A DNA stretch of 64,000 bases from Pedobacter sp. V48. GTDB taxonomy: Bacteria > Bacteroidota > Bacteroidia > Sphingobacteriales > Sphingobacteriaceae. The notes beneath the pieces are model-generated. The model was given only the letters and a program-made list of their open reading frames with translations. It made no database searches and had not been told where the DNA came from. Every line of letters begins with the position of its first letter. Within the stretch, counting starts at the first letter, position 1. The stretch lies in NCBI RefSeq assembly GCF_000523515.1, contig NZ_AWRU01000001.1, positions 273,133-337,132 on the forward strand, read 5' to 3'. Shown here piece after piece: positions 34,303-42,895 of this stretch. The translations under genes and the position numbers were made by a program.

Positions 34303-36027
34303 TTATTTGGTGTGTTTCAGAATAATCATCTTTGCTTTTTGACCTGCAGGGGCTGATGCACTGGTGCTGCCAACCAAAGCAATGGTATAAATACCCGGCT
34401 CATGGTTGGGCAAACCGCCTCTTACGTATAAATCTGGTCGGGCAATAAGGTGTTGTCCTGTTAATACGGGTATATCACTTGCCCAGCTTCCAGGAATTAC
34501 ACCTGGCGCAGAACGGAAAGCCATAATTTTATATGGAATGTTATCCTGATCACTTTGTACATAGGGCGCTTGGGTGGTAAAAACACCTGGGGTCAGGTTA
34601 TTTACTGCTGCCGGATTCTTATTAAAATTATGGAGAAAAGATTGTCCGTTGTCTTTTGTAAAAGTGACATACGGTAAATCAGGACAAAGGTTAAGAAAAC
34701 GGATACTGAAAGGATAGTCCAGCTTATTGCGCACATAAGTGGCGTCATCTGTGGCCGTATTACCCGGAATTACCCTGCTTAAATCGTTAGGCACCGCACT
34801 AATGGTTGCCTTACCACTGGCATCAGGATGAATCCATAAGGTAAAATTAGTATTGGGATCTAGTGCCAGCTGATTTCTTGCCAATACATTTCCCGTAGCA
34901 TCCTTAGCCTCGATCGTATAATTACCGGTTATATAATTCTGGTAATCTGTATGTTCGGTATAGGCCAGCGCATTTCCCAATGCATTTCCGTTCAGGGTTA
35001 TTTTAACTCCATTTATGCCGGTCAGGGTATTCACCGCCTGCACCCTTGCATAGGTTACATTCAGTGGCTCACTGATGTCGTTCAAAATCGTGATGGCATT
35101 CTGATACCCTGAAACCTGTTCACCAGGATTACCATTTAAATAAGGGACATTAAAATTGTACGGGGCAATAACAATGGTATAAATCCCTCCCGGCACAAAA
35201 CTTTTAAATGCCGTAAAAGTTAGGTGCGTGTCTTCAGGTGGCCAGCCACGGACAGAGGTAAGGGTTGATGTTGCCGGAAAAATCGGCATCTTAGTAGTAC
35301 CTGGCACCTGAATCCCGGCTGGGGTTAACACCTTCAGCTGCGCTGTAGTATAGGGCAGTTCGATATAATCAGAATATTGTCCCGGCAAAATGTTATTGGT
35401 CGTAGGACTTACCAGTGTACCATCAGCCCATGCAAGGCTCATTGGCCCTACCAGGTTCTCCATATCGCTAATCTCAATAGTTGAAGAAAGATTGAGCAGC
35501 CTTACTTTAAACTTAGCAGGATCTGAGGGAGAAGAAACCGCACGCGGAATTTTAAGATACTTCGGTTCTCCGCCCGCAATACGCTCTGTAGCGAGCAGGT
35601 AATAATCCATAGCCTGTACTGCATCTTCCTGGAGATCGATCGCTAGCTTATCACCCGGGGTATTATAACCTCCTATTTCGGTAAAAAAGCGGGCCTTACC
35701 ATTCTTTAAAAGCGATTGAGGAATGTTCCAGGTTGACCCCAGTTTACCACCATTTTCAGGAAAATATTTAGTACCGGACACTACTGTAGATATTGGATCC
35801 GTTGGTAAAAGATATTTATTATTGGTCAGTGTATCACCATCCATTATCACCTGTCCATAACCTCCCAGGTTTACGATACGCAGTGATGAACTTTTACGAG
35901 CATCTGTGATCAGCCTGTTGTCGTACTCAAAATCCTGCTTTTCCTTTTTACAGGAACCTAGTCCCAGCAATATTAAAAACCCAAGGAATAAGGGCAATTG
36001 CTGAATGTATTTTGTTAATTTCTTCAT
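34303..36027 (-). CDS. DUF4397-domain lipoprotein following the TonB receptor
   Basis: 574-aa lipoprotein with lipobox LGSC (Cys26) and KKEK after it. Several Ig-like DUF4397 segments can be seen: SSSLRIVNLGGYGQVIMDGDTL at about 46-70, FKVRLLNLSSTIEISDM near 190, VTYARVQAVNTLTGINGVKITLNG near 330 and FSIRFLNLCPDLPYVTF near 450. It starts two bases after the TonB receptor stop, the position in which SusD normally follows SusC, so it may be the cognate surface lipoprotein. No SusD/TPR features are present. Confidence 0.85.
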   Translation of the reverse strand: MKKLTKYIQQLPLFLGFLILLGLGSCKKEKQDFEYDNRLITDARKSSSLRIVNLGGYGQVIMDGDTLTNNKYLLPTDPISTVVSGTKYFPENGGKLGSTWNIPQSLLKNGKARFFTEIGGYNTPGDKLAIDLQEDAVQAMDYYLLATERIAGGEPKYLKIPRAVSSPSDPAKFKVRLLNLSSTIEISDMENLVGPMSLAWADGTLVSPTTNNILPGQYSDYIELPYTTAQLKVLTPAGIQVPGTTKMPIFPATSTLTSVRGWPPEDTHLTFTAFKSFVPGGIYTIVIAPYNFNVPYLNGNPGEQVSGYQNAITILNDISEPLNVTYARVQAVNTLTGINGVKITLNGNALGNALAYTEHTDYQNYITGNYTIEAKDATGNVLARNQLALDPNTNFTLWIHPDASGKATISAVPNDLSRVIPGNTATDDATYVRNKLDYPFSIRFLNLCPDLPYVTFTKDNGQSFLHNFNKNPAAVNNLTPGVFTTQAPYVQSDQDNIPYKIMAFRSAPGVIPGSWASDIPVLTGQHLIARPDLYVRGGLPNHEPGIYTIALVGSTSASAPAGQKAKMIILKHTK

Positions 36028-36029
36028 CT

Positions 36030-39000
36030 TTAATACAAATTATAAGTGAACCCCATCATAAATTCTCCCCCACGTTTATAACTGCGGTTCAGGTACTTAT
36101 TTCCATACCATTTACCACCGGTACCGGGGTTGGCATATACGGTTTCAATAGCAGGGTTCAATAAGTTTTTAGCATAACCCTTAAAAATTACGCGCTTTGT
36201 TACCCGCTGACTGAACACAAAATCCAGCATAGGTACCGGGCGGGTATACAGATCCGGCTCGCCGGTTAAATTAATCTGTATCAAACGCTCACCTACCATA
36301 TTAAATGTTCCGGTAAGGCTGGTACCTGATTTTTTATTATCGTAATTTATCCAGCCGTTAATGGAAAAGGGTGCCTGCTCAAACAAAGGGCTGTTGTCAG
36401 GCGTATGTCTGTCTAACGATCTGTTGGCCTCCAATCTTTCCGGTGATTTTTTGATATCACTCTGTGCCAGTAAAAGGTTAGTTCCTGCAAAGAAATTGCG
36501 AAATGGATCCCAGATCTTACCCAGATCTTTTACAATCTCGAATTCTACCCCCCATACCTTACCCACGTTTGGATCATTTTCAAATCTGATGGTTGGATAT
36601 TCAGGATATGTTGCTGCTAAACCACTGGTTTTTAAGCTAAACACCTTATACAACTGATTTTCAATCCTCTTACCAAACAGAGACACAGCGATAACCTCTC
36701 CACTATTAGGAAACCATTCCCACCTAAAATCCAGGTTTTGAGTGTATTGATTGATCAGGTTGGGATTACCCACAACCAGTCCCATTTGGAAAGCATCAAA
36801 TTCAAATACATTGGTAATCTCTCTTAATTCGGGCCTGGCCAGTGTGGTATTAAACCCTGCCCTGAAATTCATATTTTCCTTAAAATTATAAGTGGTGTTC
36901 AGAGAATAGTAAGGCTTATAACCAGGTTTATAAACGGAGTTAGGACTCATTAAAGTAAGCGGGATATTGGTACCCGGCGCGGTTAAGGCAGGATCCAGGA
37001 ATACACCAGCGGTATCTACCGCCGACTGGATATTGGTAGATTCGAAACGAACACCACCGGTTAACCTTAAATCTTTTGTTACTTTTAAATCCAGCATGGC
37101 ATAAGCCGCCTTGGTCTCAAAAAAACCGGTATAGTTGTTTGGCGATTTCTGACTGTTGTACAAAAAGCCCCCTACCGGACTTGCGCCTTCGCCCATGCCT
37201 GCAGTTGGTGCGTGAATTCCAATAATCTCATTGCTCACCAAACGATCCAGGTTTCCGGAAACCGTATACAATGGCAAAGATTTGTTGGAAGAGAAATTAG
37301 ACCCTGGTAAGAACAACACATTCTCTGTAAATACACGGTCGCGGTTCAGGTAATTAACCCCAGTTTTTAATTCCTGCTTTTGTCCGAATAATTTAAACGG
37401 CACCGATAAATCAGCCTTATAGTTGTAATTGGTTTCATCCAGGTTCCTGTAACGACGACCATTGGGCTCGGCCTGAATAATTCCATAGGCCCCAAAGCCG
37501 TTCACATAACCAGAAGAAAGTGCATATAAATGCGTGCTGAATACCTGGTCCGGATTGGTGTTACCATTGCCGGTGGTAGGGTTACCATAATACCCACCAT
37601 TACGTGGGGTATAATCTGCCAGGGTTACAAACCGGTAATCCGGATCATTCTGACCTGCTTTAGAAGAGGAAATGTTATAACTTAATTTAGGCGAATAGTC
37701 TGATTCCAAAAACTTATGCTCTCCCTGAAGGTTAAAGGTATTTAGTGTACGATAACTCTGTTTTAAAGAATAAATGGTACTTTTCACTTCTCCTGGCAAC
37801 CCCGTATACTGATAACTACCATTCATATTGGTGGCTTGTGTTTCGCCTCCCCAACTACCCAGGTATTGCATACTGATTTCATTTCGGGCATCGAAGCGAT
37901 AGGTTAAACCACCTAAAACACCGTAATTAAGTGTTTCGTTACCGGTATTTTCCTTATAGGTTTGGTAGCGTCCCATGTATAGATTGTTCGGAGTGATGTA
38001 ATTTGGAATATTTCTAGGGCTGCTTACCTGCGGATTTCCGGTTACCACACCTTGATAGATACTGTATTGCTGAATATCACCACCGGAAATATCTGTAGTA
38101 CGGCGATAATAGTTACCGCCGGCTATAACACCCAGTTTGTGCTTTTTAAACAGGGTGTAGCTATTACCAAAAGTGGCAGAGTACAACTGGTTTAATGGGG
38201 CCTGTTTATACCTGGTAGTCAGCACCGGATCAAAGCCCTGCATTATCCCATTAATGCGGCCAACTTCCTCCTTTGCTGCGGGACTGTACCCGCTGTTGAA
38301 GATCATATTCTGGATCTGGTTTAACCCACCCTTATATTGTGTGGCCAGGTTTAAGAAATCAGCAGACAAGTTCTTTTTATTGATCTTATCGCCCAACAAA
38401 CCCATATCGCTGTTATAGAAACTATTATACTGACCACCTATCCCGATATTTGAATTAAAACCTGATTGAATAATTACATTCACCACCATGCTATCCGGTA
38501 CAGACTTGGTTTTCAACTCTACAATACCCGCTGCTGCATCTGCAGGTTTATCAGGTGTAACTGTTTTATAAATTGTCACATTATCTAAGAGAGAAGCAGG
38601 TACCAAATCGAAAGGAATAGAACTTCTGTCCGGATCAGACGAAGCCAAACGCACACCATTCAGCTGACCAACTACACTCCTGTCTCCCAAACCACGGATG
38701 GCCACATACTTATCATCAGTTACCGTTACTCCAGGCACTCTTTGCAGGGCCTGTGTTGTAGTAATACTTGCGGTACGCTCTATCTGAACTGCAGATATGG
38801 CATCCTGTACAATGGCCGATTTTTTACGCTCATCGAGCACCGCCACCTCCGTATTTGTCTTTCTACGGGCCTGAACAGTTACTTCCCCTAATTGTGTAGA
38901 GGATGATTTCAGTGCTATTTTTAGCTCCTTAGTGTTGGCATCAACCTTAATCTCTCTGCTCTGGTAACCGATGTAAGAAATCACAAGTATTGCTCCGCCC

Positions 39001-39602
39001 TCGGGCACGGTAATGCGAAACTTACCATTCATATCCGTAGATGCACCACCACCCATTGTTTTAATGCGAATGCCGACACCAATCAATGTTTCACCCGTTT
39101 TCTCATCTACAATTGTTCCTGAGATGATTATAGGCACGGGCTTTTTGGTAATTACAACATACCCCTCAATTACCTTATACTCCAGGTTGGTATTGGTTAA
39201 AACTTTGGCCAGCGCATCAGCCACAGTAATCTCTGCAGCATCTATGCTTATTTTTTTTGTGATTTTATTTAACAAGCTAACCTGGGCATTGATCTGTATG
39301 TTCGATTGTTTTTCTATCTTACTTAAACAATTTTCGACACTTGCATTTTCCAGCTTAAGCTTAATTTTCTGATTCAAATTCTGACTGCGAACAGAACTGG
39401 CACACAGCACTCCAATAAATGTGAGGTTGACAGCGATCAGAAGGAACGAGCATTTCATAAAGAAATAAATTTTATCTGTTACCAGATTGTTATTAGCCAT
39501 CTCGCTAAACTTCTTTCCGATGATAATAGCACCTTTTAATAACATGCTAATAAATCGAAAAGAAGAACGCAGATGTAATCCTTTTTGCATATTTTTGATC
39601 AT
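36030..39602 (-). CDS. TonB-dependent receptor with STN domain, first gene of the fasciclin operon
   Basis: Up to 1190 aa. The annotated ATG gives a long N-terminus; internal ATGs at 39500 (MANNNLV) and 39458 (MKCSFLLIAVNLTFIG) lie closer to the hydrophobic export signal ending in VRSQ. Then STN domain (about 78-152: IKLKLENASVENCLSKIEKQ to YVVITKKP), carboxypeptidase-regulatory-like domain (about 158-238), plug (about 255-370: AVQIERTASITTTQALQRVPGVTV, IRGLGDRSVVGQLNGVRL, ADAAAGIVELKTKS) and barrel ending in GGEFMMGFTYNLY. The FecR and ECF sigma genes directly upstream make it the likely signalling receptor of the system. Eight genes follow one another on this strand with gaps of 0-34 bases. 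Confidence 0.93.
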   Translation of the reverse strand: MIKNMQKGLHLRSSFRFISMLLKGAIIIGKKFSEMANNNLVTDKIYFFMKCSFLLIAVNLTFIGVLCASSVRSQNLNQKIKLKLENASVENCLSKIEKQSNIQINAQVSLLNKITKKISIDAAEITVADALAKVLTNTNLEYKVIEGYVVITKKPVPIIISGTIVDEKTGETLIGVGIRIKTMGGGASTDMNGKFRITVPEGGAILVISYIGYQSREIKVDANTKELKIALKSSSTQLGEVTVQARRKTNTEVAVLDERKKSAIVQDAISAVQIERTASITTTQALQRVPGVTVTDDKYVAIRGLGDRSVVGQLNGVRLASSDPDRSSIPFDLVPASLLDNVTIYKTVTPDKPADAAAGIVELKTKSVPDSMVVNVIIQSGFNSNIGIGGQYNSFYNSDMGLLGDKINKKNLSADFLNLATQYKGGLNQIQNMIFNSGYSPAAKEEVGRINGIMQGFDPVLTTRYKQAPLNQLYSATFGNSYTLFKKHKLGVIAGGNYYRRTTDISGGDIQQYSIYQGVVTGNPQVSSPRNIPNYITPNNLYMGRYQTYKENTGNETLNYGVLGGLTYRFDARNEISMQYLGSWGGETQATNMNGSYQYTGLPGEVKSTIYSLKQSYRTLNTFNLQGEHKFLESDYSPKLSYNISSSKAGQNDPDYRFVTLADYTPRNGGYYGNPTTGNGNTNPDQVFSTHLYALSSGYVNGFGAYGIIQAEPNGRRYRNLDETNYNYKADLSVPFKLFGQKQELKTGVNYLNRDRVFTENVLFLPGSNFSSNKSLPLYTVSGNLDRLVSNEIIGIHAPTAGMGEGASPVGGFLYNSQKSPNNYTGFFETKAAYAMLDLKVTKDLRLTGGVRFESTNIQSAVDTAGVFLDPALTAPGTNIPLTLMSPNSVYKPGYKPYYSLNTTYNFKENMNFRAGFNTTLARPELREITNVFEFDAFQMGLVVGNPNLINQYTQNLDFRWEWFPNSGEVIAVSLFGKRIENQLYKVFSLKTSGLAATYPEYPTIRFENDPNVGKVWGVEFEIVKDLGKIWDPFRNFFAGTNLLLAQSDIKKSPERLEANRSLDRHTPDNSPLFEQAPFSINGWINYDNKKSGTSLTGTFNMVGERLIQINLTGEPDLYTRPVPMLDFVFSQRVTKRVIFKGYAKNLLNPAIETVYANPGTGGKWYGNKYLNRSYKRGGEFMMGFTYNLY

Positions 39603-39691
39603 TACGGGTTTTCGCCAATGGCGGATATCTGTTAATATTTATCGCTGAGCTGATGCGTCTTCGAAAACAACCAGCTCTTTGATGATTTTTG

Positions 39692-39725
39692 CGTCCTCCT
39701 TTGCGGGAGGGCGTTTCTTTTTTTT
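39692..39725 (+). terminator. Hairpin with T-run on the strand opposite to fecR and receptor
   Basis: CGTCCTCC (39692-39699) pairs with GGAGGGCG (39706-39713, one G-U), followed by TTTC and nine T. The T-run is on the + strand, so it would stop an antisense RNA coming from the receptor leader. The gap (39603-39757) otherwise shows no clear promoter. Confidence 0.65.
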
Positions 39726-39757
39726 AGTCCAGGTGTTACATATCTTGTCCTTTCCGA

Positions 39758-40792
39758 TTAATTAATAGTAATGTGATTGCCTTGAATATGATATTTAAAC
39801 TGCCCCGAGACACTTAAAATCTTCATTAGGGTGTTGATAGGCACATTTGCCGTCAGATTAACTTTTAACAACTTTGAAGCGGTTTTTTTGCTTTTAAAAC
39901 TGATTTCCACGTCATACCATCGCGCCAAAATATTTGCGATTTCTGATAGAGGGACTTTATTAAACACCAACCGTCCATCCTTCCATCCGCTGATATCCTT
40001 AACCACTGCAGCACCTAATGTTTTTATATGATCAGTTTCATTCCATGTTACGGTTTGTCCGGGCATCAATACGGCAATTGATTCTGTTTTTTTAGCGCTG
40101 TGCCTATCCACGCTAACCTTACCTGTACTTACGGAAACCGTAACCGGCTTATTAATAAATGCATCTACTTTAAAAGAGGTACCTAATACTTTGGTTGTGA
40201 TTATTCCGGTATGAATAATGAATGGTTTCTTTGGGTTTTTAGTAACTTCGAAAAAGGCCTCGCCTTCCAGCTCTATTTCTCTGGTACTTCCATTAAATTT
40301 TTCTGCATAACGCAATTTGCTCTCAGGGCCAAGATAGACCTGTGAGCTGTCAGGCAGCGTTATAATCGTTCTGCGTCCGCTAGGATTATGTTTTTCTACA
40401 TAAGCAACTACTAATGGCTCGCTACTTCTTTTAGATGTAATAACCCAAAGTCCGGCTCCAATAAATAATGTTGCCCAAATTGCGGCGTATTGCCAATTCG
40501 TAATTCTTTTTATAAAGGGAATAGGCGTAATTTTTTCGACGGTCGTTTCTGTGTGTAAAGATTCCCCATCAATCCGCTGATGTATTTTTCTTTTCCACTC
40601 GGACATTTGCTGCGCATCGCCGTCTGTATTATCGGCACCAATTTCACCTGACCACTGTTCATTCCACACTTCATCAAATAGTTGCTGAGCATTTTCCTGC
40701 TTAAGAAAGTCTCTTACTAATTTCAGTTCCTCCTGATCACAGAGGCCGGCAAGGTATTTTTTAATGAGCGCCTTATCTATTTTTAAATTCAT
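39758..40792 (-). CDS. FecR-family anti-sigma factor
   Basis: 344-aa inner-membrane regulator. Cytoplasmic N-terminus (YLAGLCDQEELKLVRDFLKQ), one transmembrane helix at about 98-116 (YAAIWATLFIGAGLWVIT), FecR domain (IITLPDSSQVYLGPESKLRYAEKF, GEAFFEVTKNPKKPFIIHTG) and C-terminal DUF4974 part (KVPLSEIANILARWYDVEISF). It sits between the ECF sigma gene (66 bases upstream) and the STN-type receptor gene (155 bases downstream) and presumably controls the fasciclin operon. Confidence 0.95.
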   Translation of the reverse strand: MNLKIDKALIKKYLAGLCDQEELKLVRDFLKQENAQQLFDEVWNEQWSGEIGADNTDGDAQQMSEWKRKIHQRIDGESLHTETTVEKITPIPFIKRITNWQYAAIWATLFIGAGLWVITSKRSSEPLVVAYVEKHNPSGRRTIITLPDSSQVYLGPESKLRYAEKFNGSTREIELEGEAFFEVTKNPKKPFIIHTGIITTKVLGTSFKVDAFINKPVTVSVSTGKVSVDRHSAKKTESIAVLMPGQTVTWNETDHIKTLGAAVVKDISGWKDGRLVFNKVPLSEIANILARWYDVEISFKSKKTASKLLKVNLTANVPINTLMKILSVSGQFKYHIQGNHITIN

Positions 40793-40858
40793 TGTATCTA
40801 TCCTTCACCTACAAGACACCAGGAAAGCTTAGGCAGGGTGAGCGGAAATGAAAAAAAA

Positions 40859-41452
40859 TTAAAAAAAGAAAATAACGGCCAGTAGGATAGTTATGTCGAT
40901 GTGTTCTTTCAAACTCTCCCGCAGATATTTGAGCGAAACCAGCATCTGGGTTTTGATTGTATTGACGGAAAGGTTCATGCTTTCTGCAATTTGTGGATAA
41001 GTCATTTGTTCTTCACGACTTAGTTTAAAGATTTTTCTTCGTTGTGGACTTAGCTGGCTTAGTTTCAACTGGTATACCTGTTCCAACTCCTTGTATTGGA
41101 GACAGTGATCTGCTAAATGCCCAACAGTTGCCGCCTGCTCCTGCAAAAAGCTAATGTCTGTGGTGAGCAGCTCCTTTTTGCGGAGGTGATTGAACATCAC
41201 ATTTTTCATTGCTGTGAATAAGTAAGCACTGAATTCTCCATTGATCTGCAAATCCTTCCTTTTTTTCCAGATATTGAACATTAAGTCCATAACCAACTCC
41301 TCGGCCACTGCAGCATTTTTAACGTAATTCAAGGAGAAATGGTAAAGTTTAGCAAAATACCGTTCAAACAACTGGTCATATGCCCTCAGGTTGTCCTGGC
41401 GACATTCTTCAAGTAGGAATTGGTCGGATAATTTCTGGTAATCTTTTGTCAT
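40859..41452 (-). CDS. ECF RNA polymerase sigma factor
   Basis: 197-aa sigma-70 family protein from the ATG at 41452 (a TTG nine codons upstream is less likely). Region 2 reads YDQLFERYFAKLYHFSLNYVKNAAVAEELVMDLMFNIWKKR and FSAYLFTAMKNVMFNHLRKKE; region 4 reads LSPQRRKIFKLSREEQMTYPQIAESMNLSVNTIKTQML. The C-terminus ends with an unusual hydrophobic stretch (ITILLAVIFFF), seen in other Bacteroidota FecI-like sigma factors, which may touch the membrane or FecR. It heads the sigma-fecR-receptor-fasciclin gene series. Confidence 0.94.
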   Translation of the reverse strand: MTKDYQKLSDQFLLEECRQDNLRAYDQLFERYFAKLYHFSLNYVKNAAVAEELVMDLMFNIWKKRKDLQINGEFSAYLFTAMKNVMFNHLRKKELLTTDISFLQEQAATVGHLADHCLQYKELEQVYQLKLSQLSPQRRKIFKLSREEQMTYPQIAESMNLSVNTIKTQMLVSLKYLRESLKEHIDITILLAVIFFF

Positions 41453-41583
41453 TCGCTGAACAAATAATTCTTTCAGCAAAACTAAATGTTTAAAAAACCT
41501 CCTGCATTACCATAGTGTTAATTGTAAGATTGTTCTTCGGGTTTTATTGATATCTACATCTCAAACGACATTTCAATCTATCT

Positions 41584-41823
41584 TTAAAGGGGCAATTTTG
41601 GTTTATACGTTGTTAAAAGGCCTAAAATATCATCATCACTAATTAGGGCTGGGTTATTGAACTGTTTATCCAAAAGATAAGCAGGGATATCAAAAGAGTC
41701 TCTGGTGGTAATCACTGAAATCCCTGCATTTATTTTTCTATATGACTGATAATCACCTATTTCTGACTCAAGCTCCTGAACTTTCATTAGCAGTTCATAA
41801 ATTACATATACAGAGAATTTCAT
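41584..41823 (-). CDS. Small orphan protein, paralogue of the gene at 15381
   Basis: 79-aa soluble protein, MKFSVYVIYELLMKVQELESEIGDYQSY..., with the same pattern as the 80-aa protein at 15381-15623: a short aromatic beta/helix start, IGxYxS, a VITT segment and NNPALISDDDILGLL near the end. It stands alone between the ECF sigma gene and a two-gene orphan cassette. Function unknown. Confidence 0.6.
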   Translation of the reverse strand: MKFSVYVIYELLMKVQELESEIGDYQSYRKINAGISVITTRDSFDIPAYLLDKQFNNPALISDDDILGLLTTYKPKLPL

Positions 41824-41930
41824 GCTATAAAATTACATGATTTAAATAACATTAAATTATCATTTCTTTAACAATGGACGCTGTTATGGATAATATCCTG
41901 GAAAAGGACGTTAACTTTTTCCTATGGCTA

Positions 41931-42191
41931 TTAAACCTTAACCATTGTTTTCAGCATCTTTATCGTTGATTTACTGTCGATAAACATACTGAGTTCCATG
42001 GTTAAGGTATCAACAAAACTTTCGGATGCCAATCCAGTCTTGATCCAGGTAAAACCCTGAAGGAAGTTATCTATGATGAACCAGTCTTTATCGCTTACAG
42101 TCAGTTTATCATCAGCAGTTCCCATTCGTGCCCAATCATCTATATCGCCATTGAACTTTTTATATACCGCTATCATTTTATCTGTAATCAT
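41931..42191 (-). CDS. Small orphan protein, second gene of an ATGA-coupled pair
   Basis: The ATG at 42191 overlaps the TGA of the upstream gene in an ATGA arrangement and has AGGAA a few bases before it, so it was preferred over an ATG at 42206. The 86-aa product (MITDKMIAVYKKFNGDIDDWARMG...) is acidic and helical, without signal peptide or membrane segment. DIDDWARMG and WFIIDNFLQGFTWIKTGLAS are possible signature stretches. No family recognised. Confidence 0.65.
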   Translation of the reverse strand: MITDKMIAVYKKFNGDIDDWARMGTADDKLTVSDKDWFIIDNFLQGFTWIKTGLASESFVDTLTMELSMFIDSKSTIKMLKTMVKV

Positions 42192-42454
42192 TTGCCGTTC
42201 CTCCATGCTTCAAAATGCACCAAATTACTTTCAGTATTTTTGTTAGGCAGATAATATACTGCTGCTGACTGTTCAATAAGCACATCACTGGACGGAAACT
42301 CGTCGCCGTCATGCGCCAGGCGCTTATTGATCTTGCCCTTATAATCGATACGCATACCAAAGGGAAAGCACTCATCTGGCTTGTTAAGAAGGAATTTTGC
42401 TATTGAACAACTACGATTCAATAGCTCAATAACCTGAATAGGGATGGAATTCAT
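42188..42454 (-). CDS. Small orphan protein, first gene of an ATGA-coupled pair
   Basis: 88-aa soluble protein from ATG 42454 (MNSIPIQVIELLNRSCSIAKFLLNK...). It has alternating helix and strand pattern and ends in HFEAWRNGK. The stop overlaps the start of the downstream gene by four bases, a mark of translational coupling and usually of interacting products. No family recognised. A small toxin-immunity or regulatory pair is conceivable but there is no direct evidence. Confidence 0.6.
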   Translation of the reverse strand: MNSIPIQVIELLNRSCSIAKFLLNKPDECFPFGMRIDYKGKINKRLAHDGDEFPSSDVLIEQSAAVYYLPNKNTESNLVHFEAWRNGK

Positions 42455-42661
42455 GGTGAATTGAAATAAATAATCAGCCTAATATAACAGTTTGCAACCA
42501 TTCCTCCATATTCATTTTAAGCATCTGCTGTTCAGAACTGAACAAGCCATATCCACCTTAAATATGAGTAGGTTGAAAAAAGCCATGTAATGCATAGCTA
42601 AGAGGTAACACATGATAAAAATTTAATACTGAATTAATAAACGGGCTTTAGCTTTGTCGTA

Positions 42662-42731
42662 TAAATATTTGGTTAGTATTATATGTTTAAGTTAGTTGAT
42701 AATGAAAAGCTCGGGTGGATGTCGGAGCTTT
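42662..42731 (+). ncRNA. Intergenic element B: promoter-like box plus hairpin, second copy of element A
   Basis: TAAATATTTGGTTAGTATT is followed after 24 bases by a hairpin in which AAAGCTC (42706-42712) pairs with GAGCTTT (42725-42731). Both ends match the element at 16285-16353 (ATATTTGGTnAG; AAAAGCyCG, GGTG, GTCG, GCTTT) with almost the same length (70 versus 69). Here the hairpin lies 18 bases before a small membrane-protein gene, so it may be a leader structure. The gap from 42455 shows nothing else. Confidence 0.4.
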
Positions 42732-42749
42732 CCATATTAGGTTTTTAAT

Positions 42750-42872
42750 ATGAAAGTAAACACTGTTTTAATTGTATTTGTGGTGATCGCTTTAACAGCG
42801 CCAATCCTTTATTTGTTTCGGTATATTCAGATGGACAACGACCCTTTGGAAGAGGAGATGCTCTGGATCTGA
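42750..42872 (+). CDS. Small membrane protein, 40 aa
   Basis: ATG 42750 to TGA 42872 encodes one N-terminal transmembrane helix (MKVNTVLIVFVVIALTAPILYLF) and a short acidic tail (MDNDPLEEEMLWI). The lysine before and tyrosine/arginine after the helix fit a single-pass membrane peptide. It is too short for confident prediction, but the helix is unlikely by chance and a hairpin element precedes it. Function unknown. Confidence 0.45.
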   Translation: MKVNTVLIVFVVIALTAPILYLFRYIQMDNDPLEEEMLWI

Positions 42873-42895
42873 GAGATTAAGATCTGCAAGAATAC

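Noticed and set aside
36030..39602. Annotation of the receptors at 36030 and 17764 as SusC with adjacent SusD
   Set aside because: Neither downstream gene encodes a SusD-like helical TPR lipoprotein; the neighbours are a DUF4397 lipoprotein and a phosphatase.
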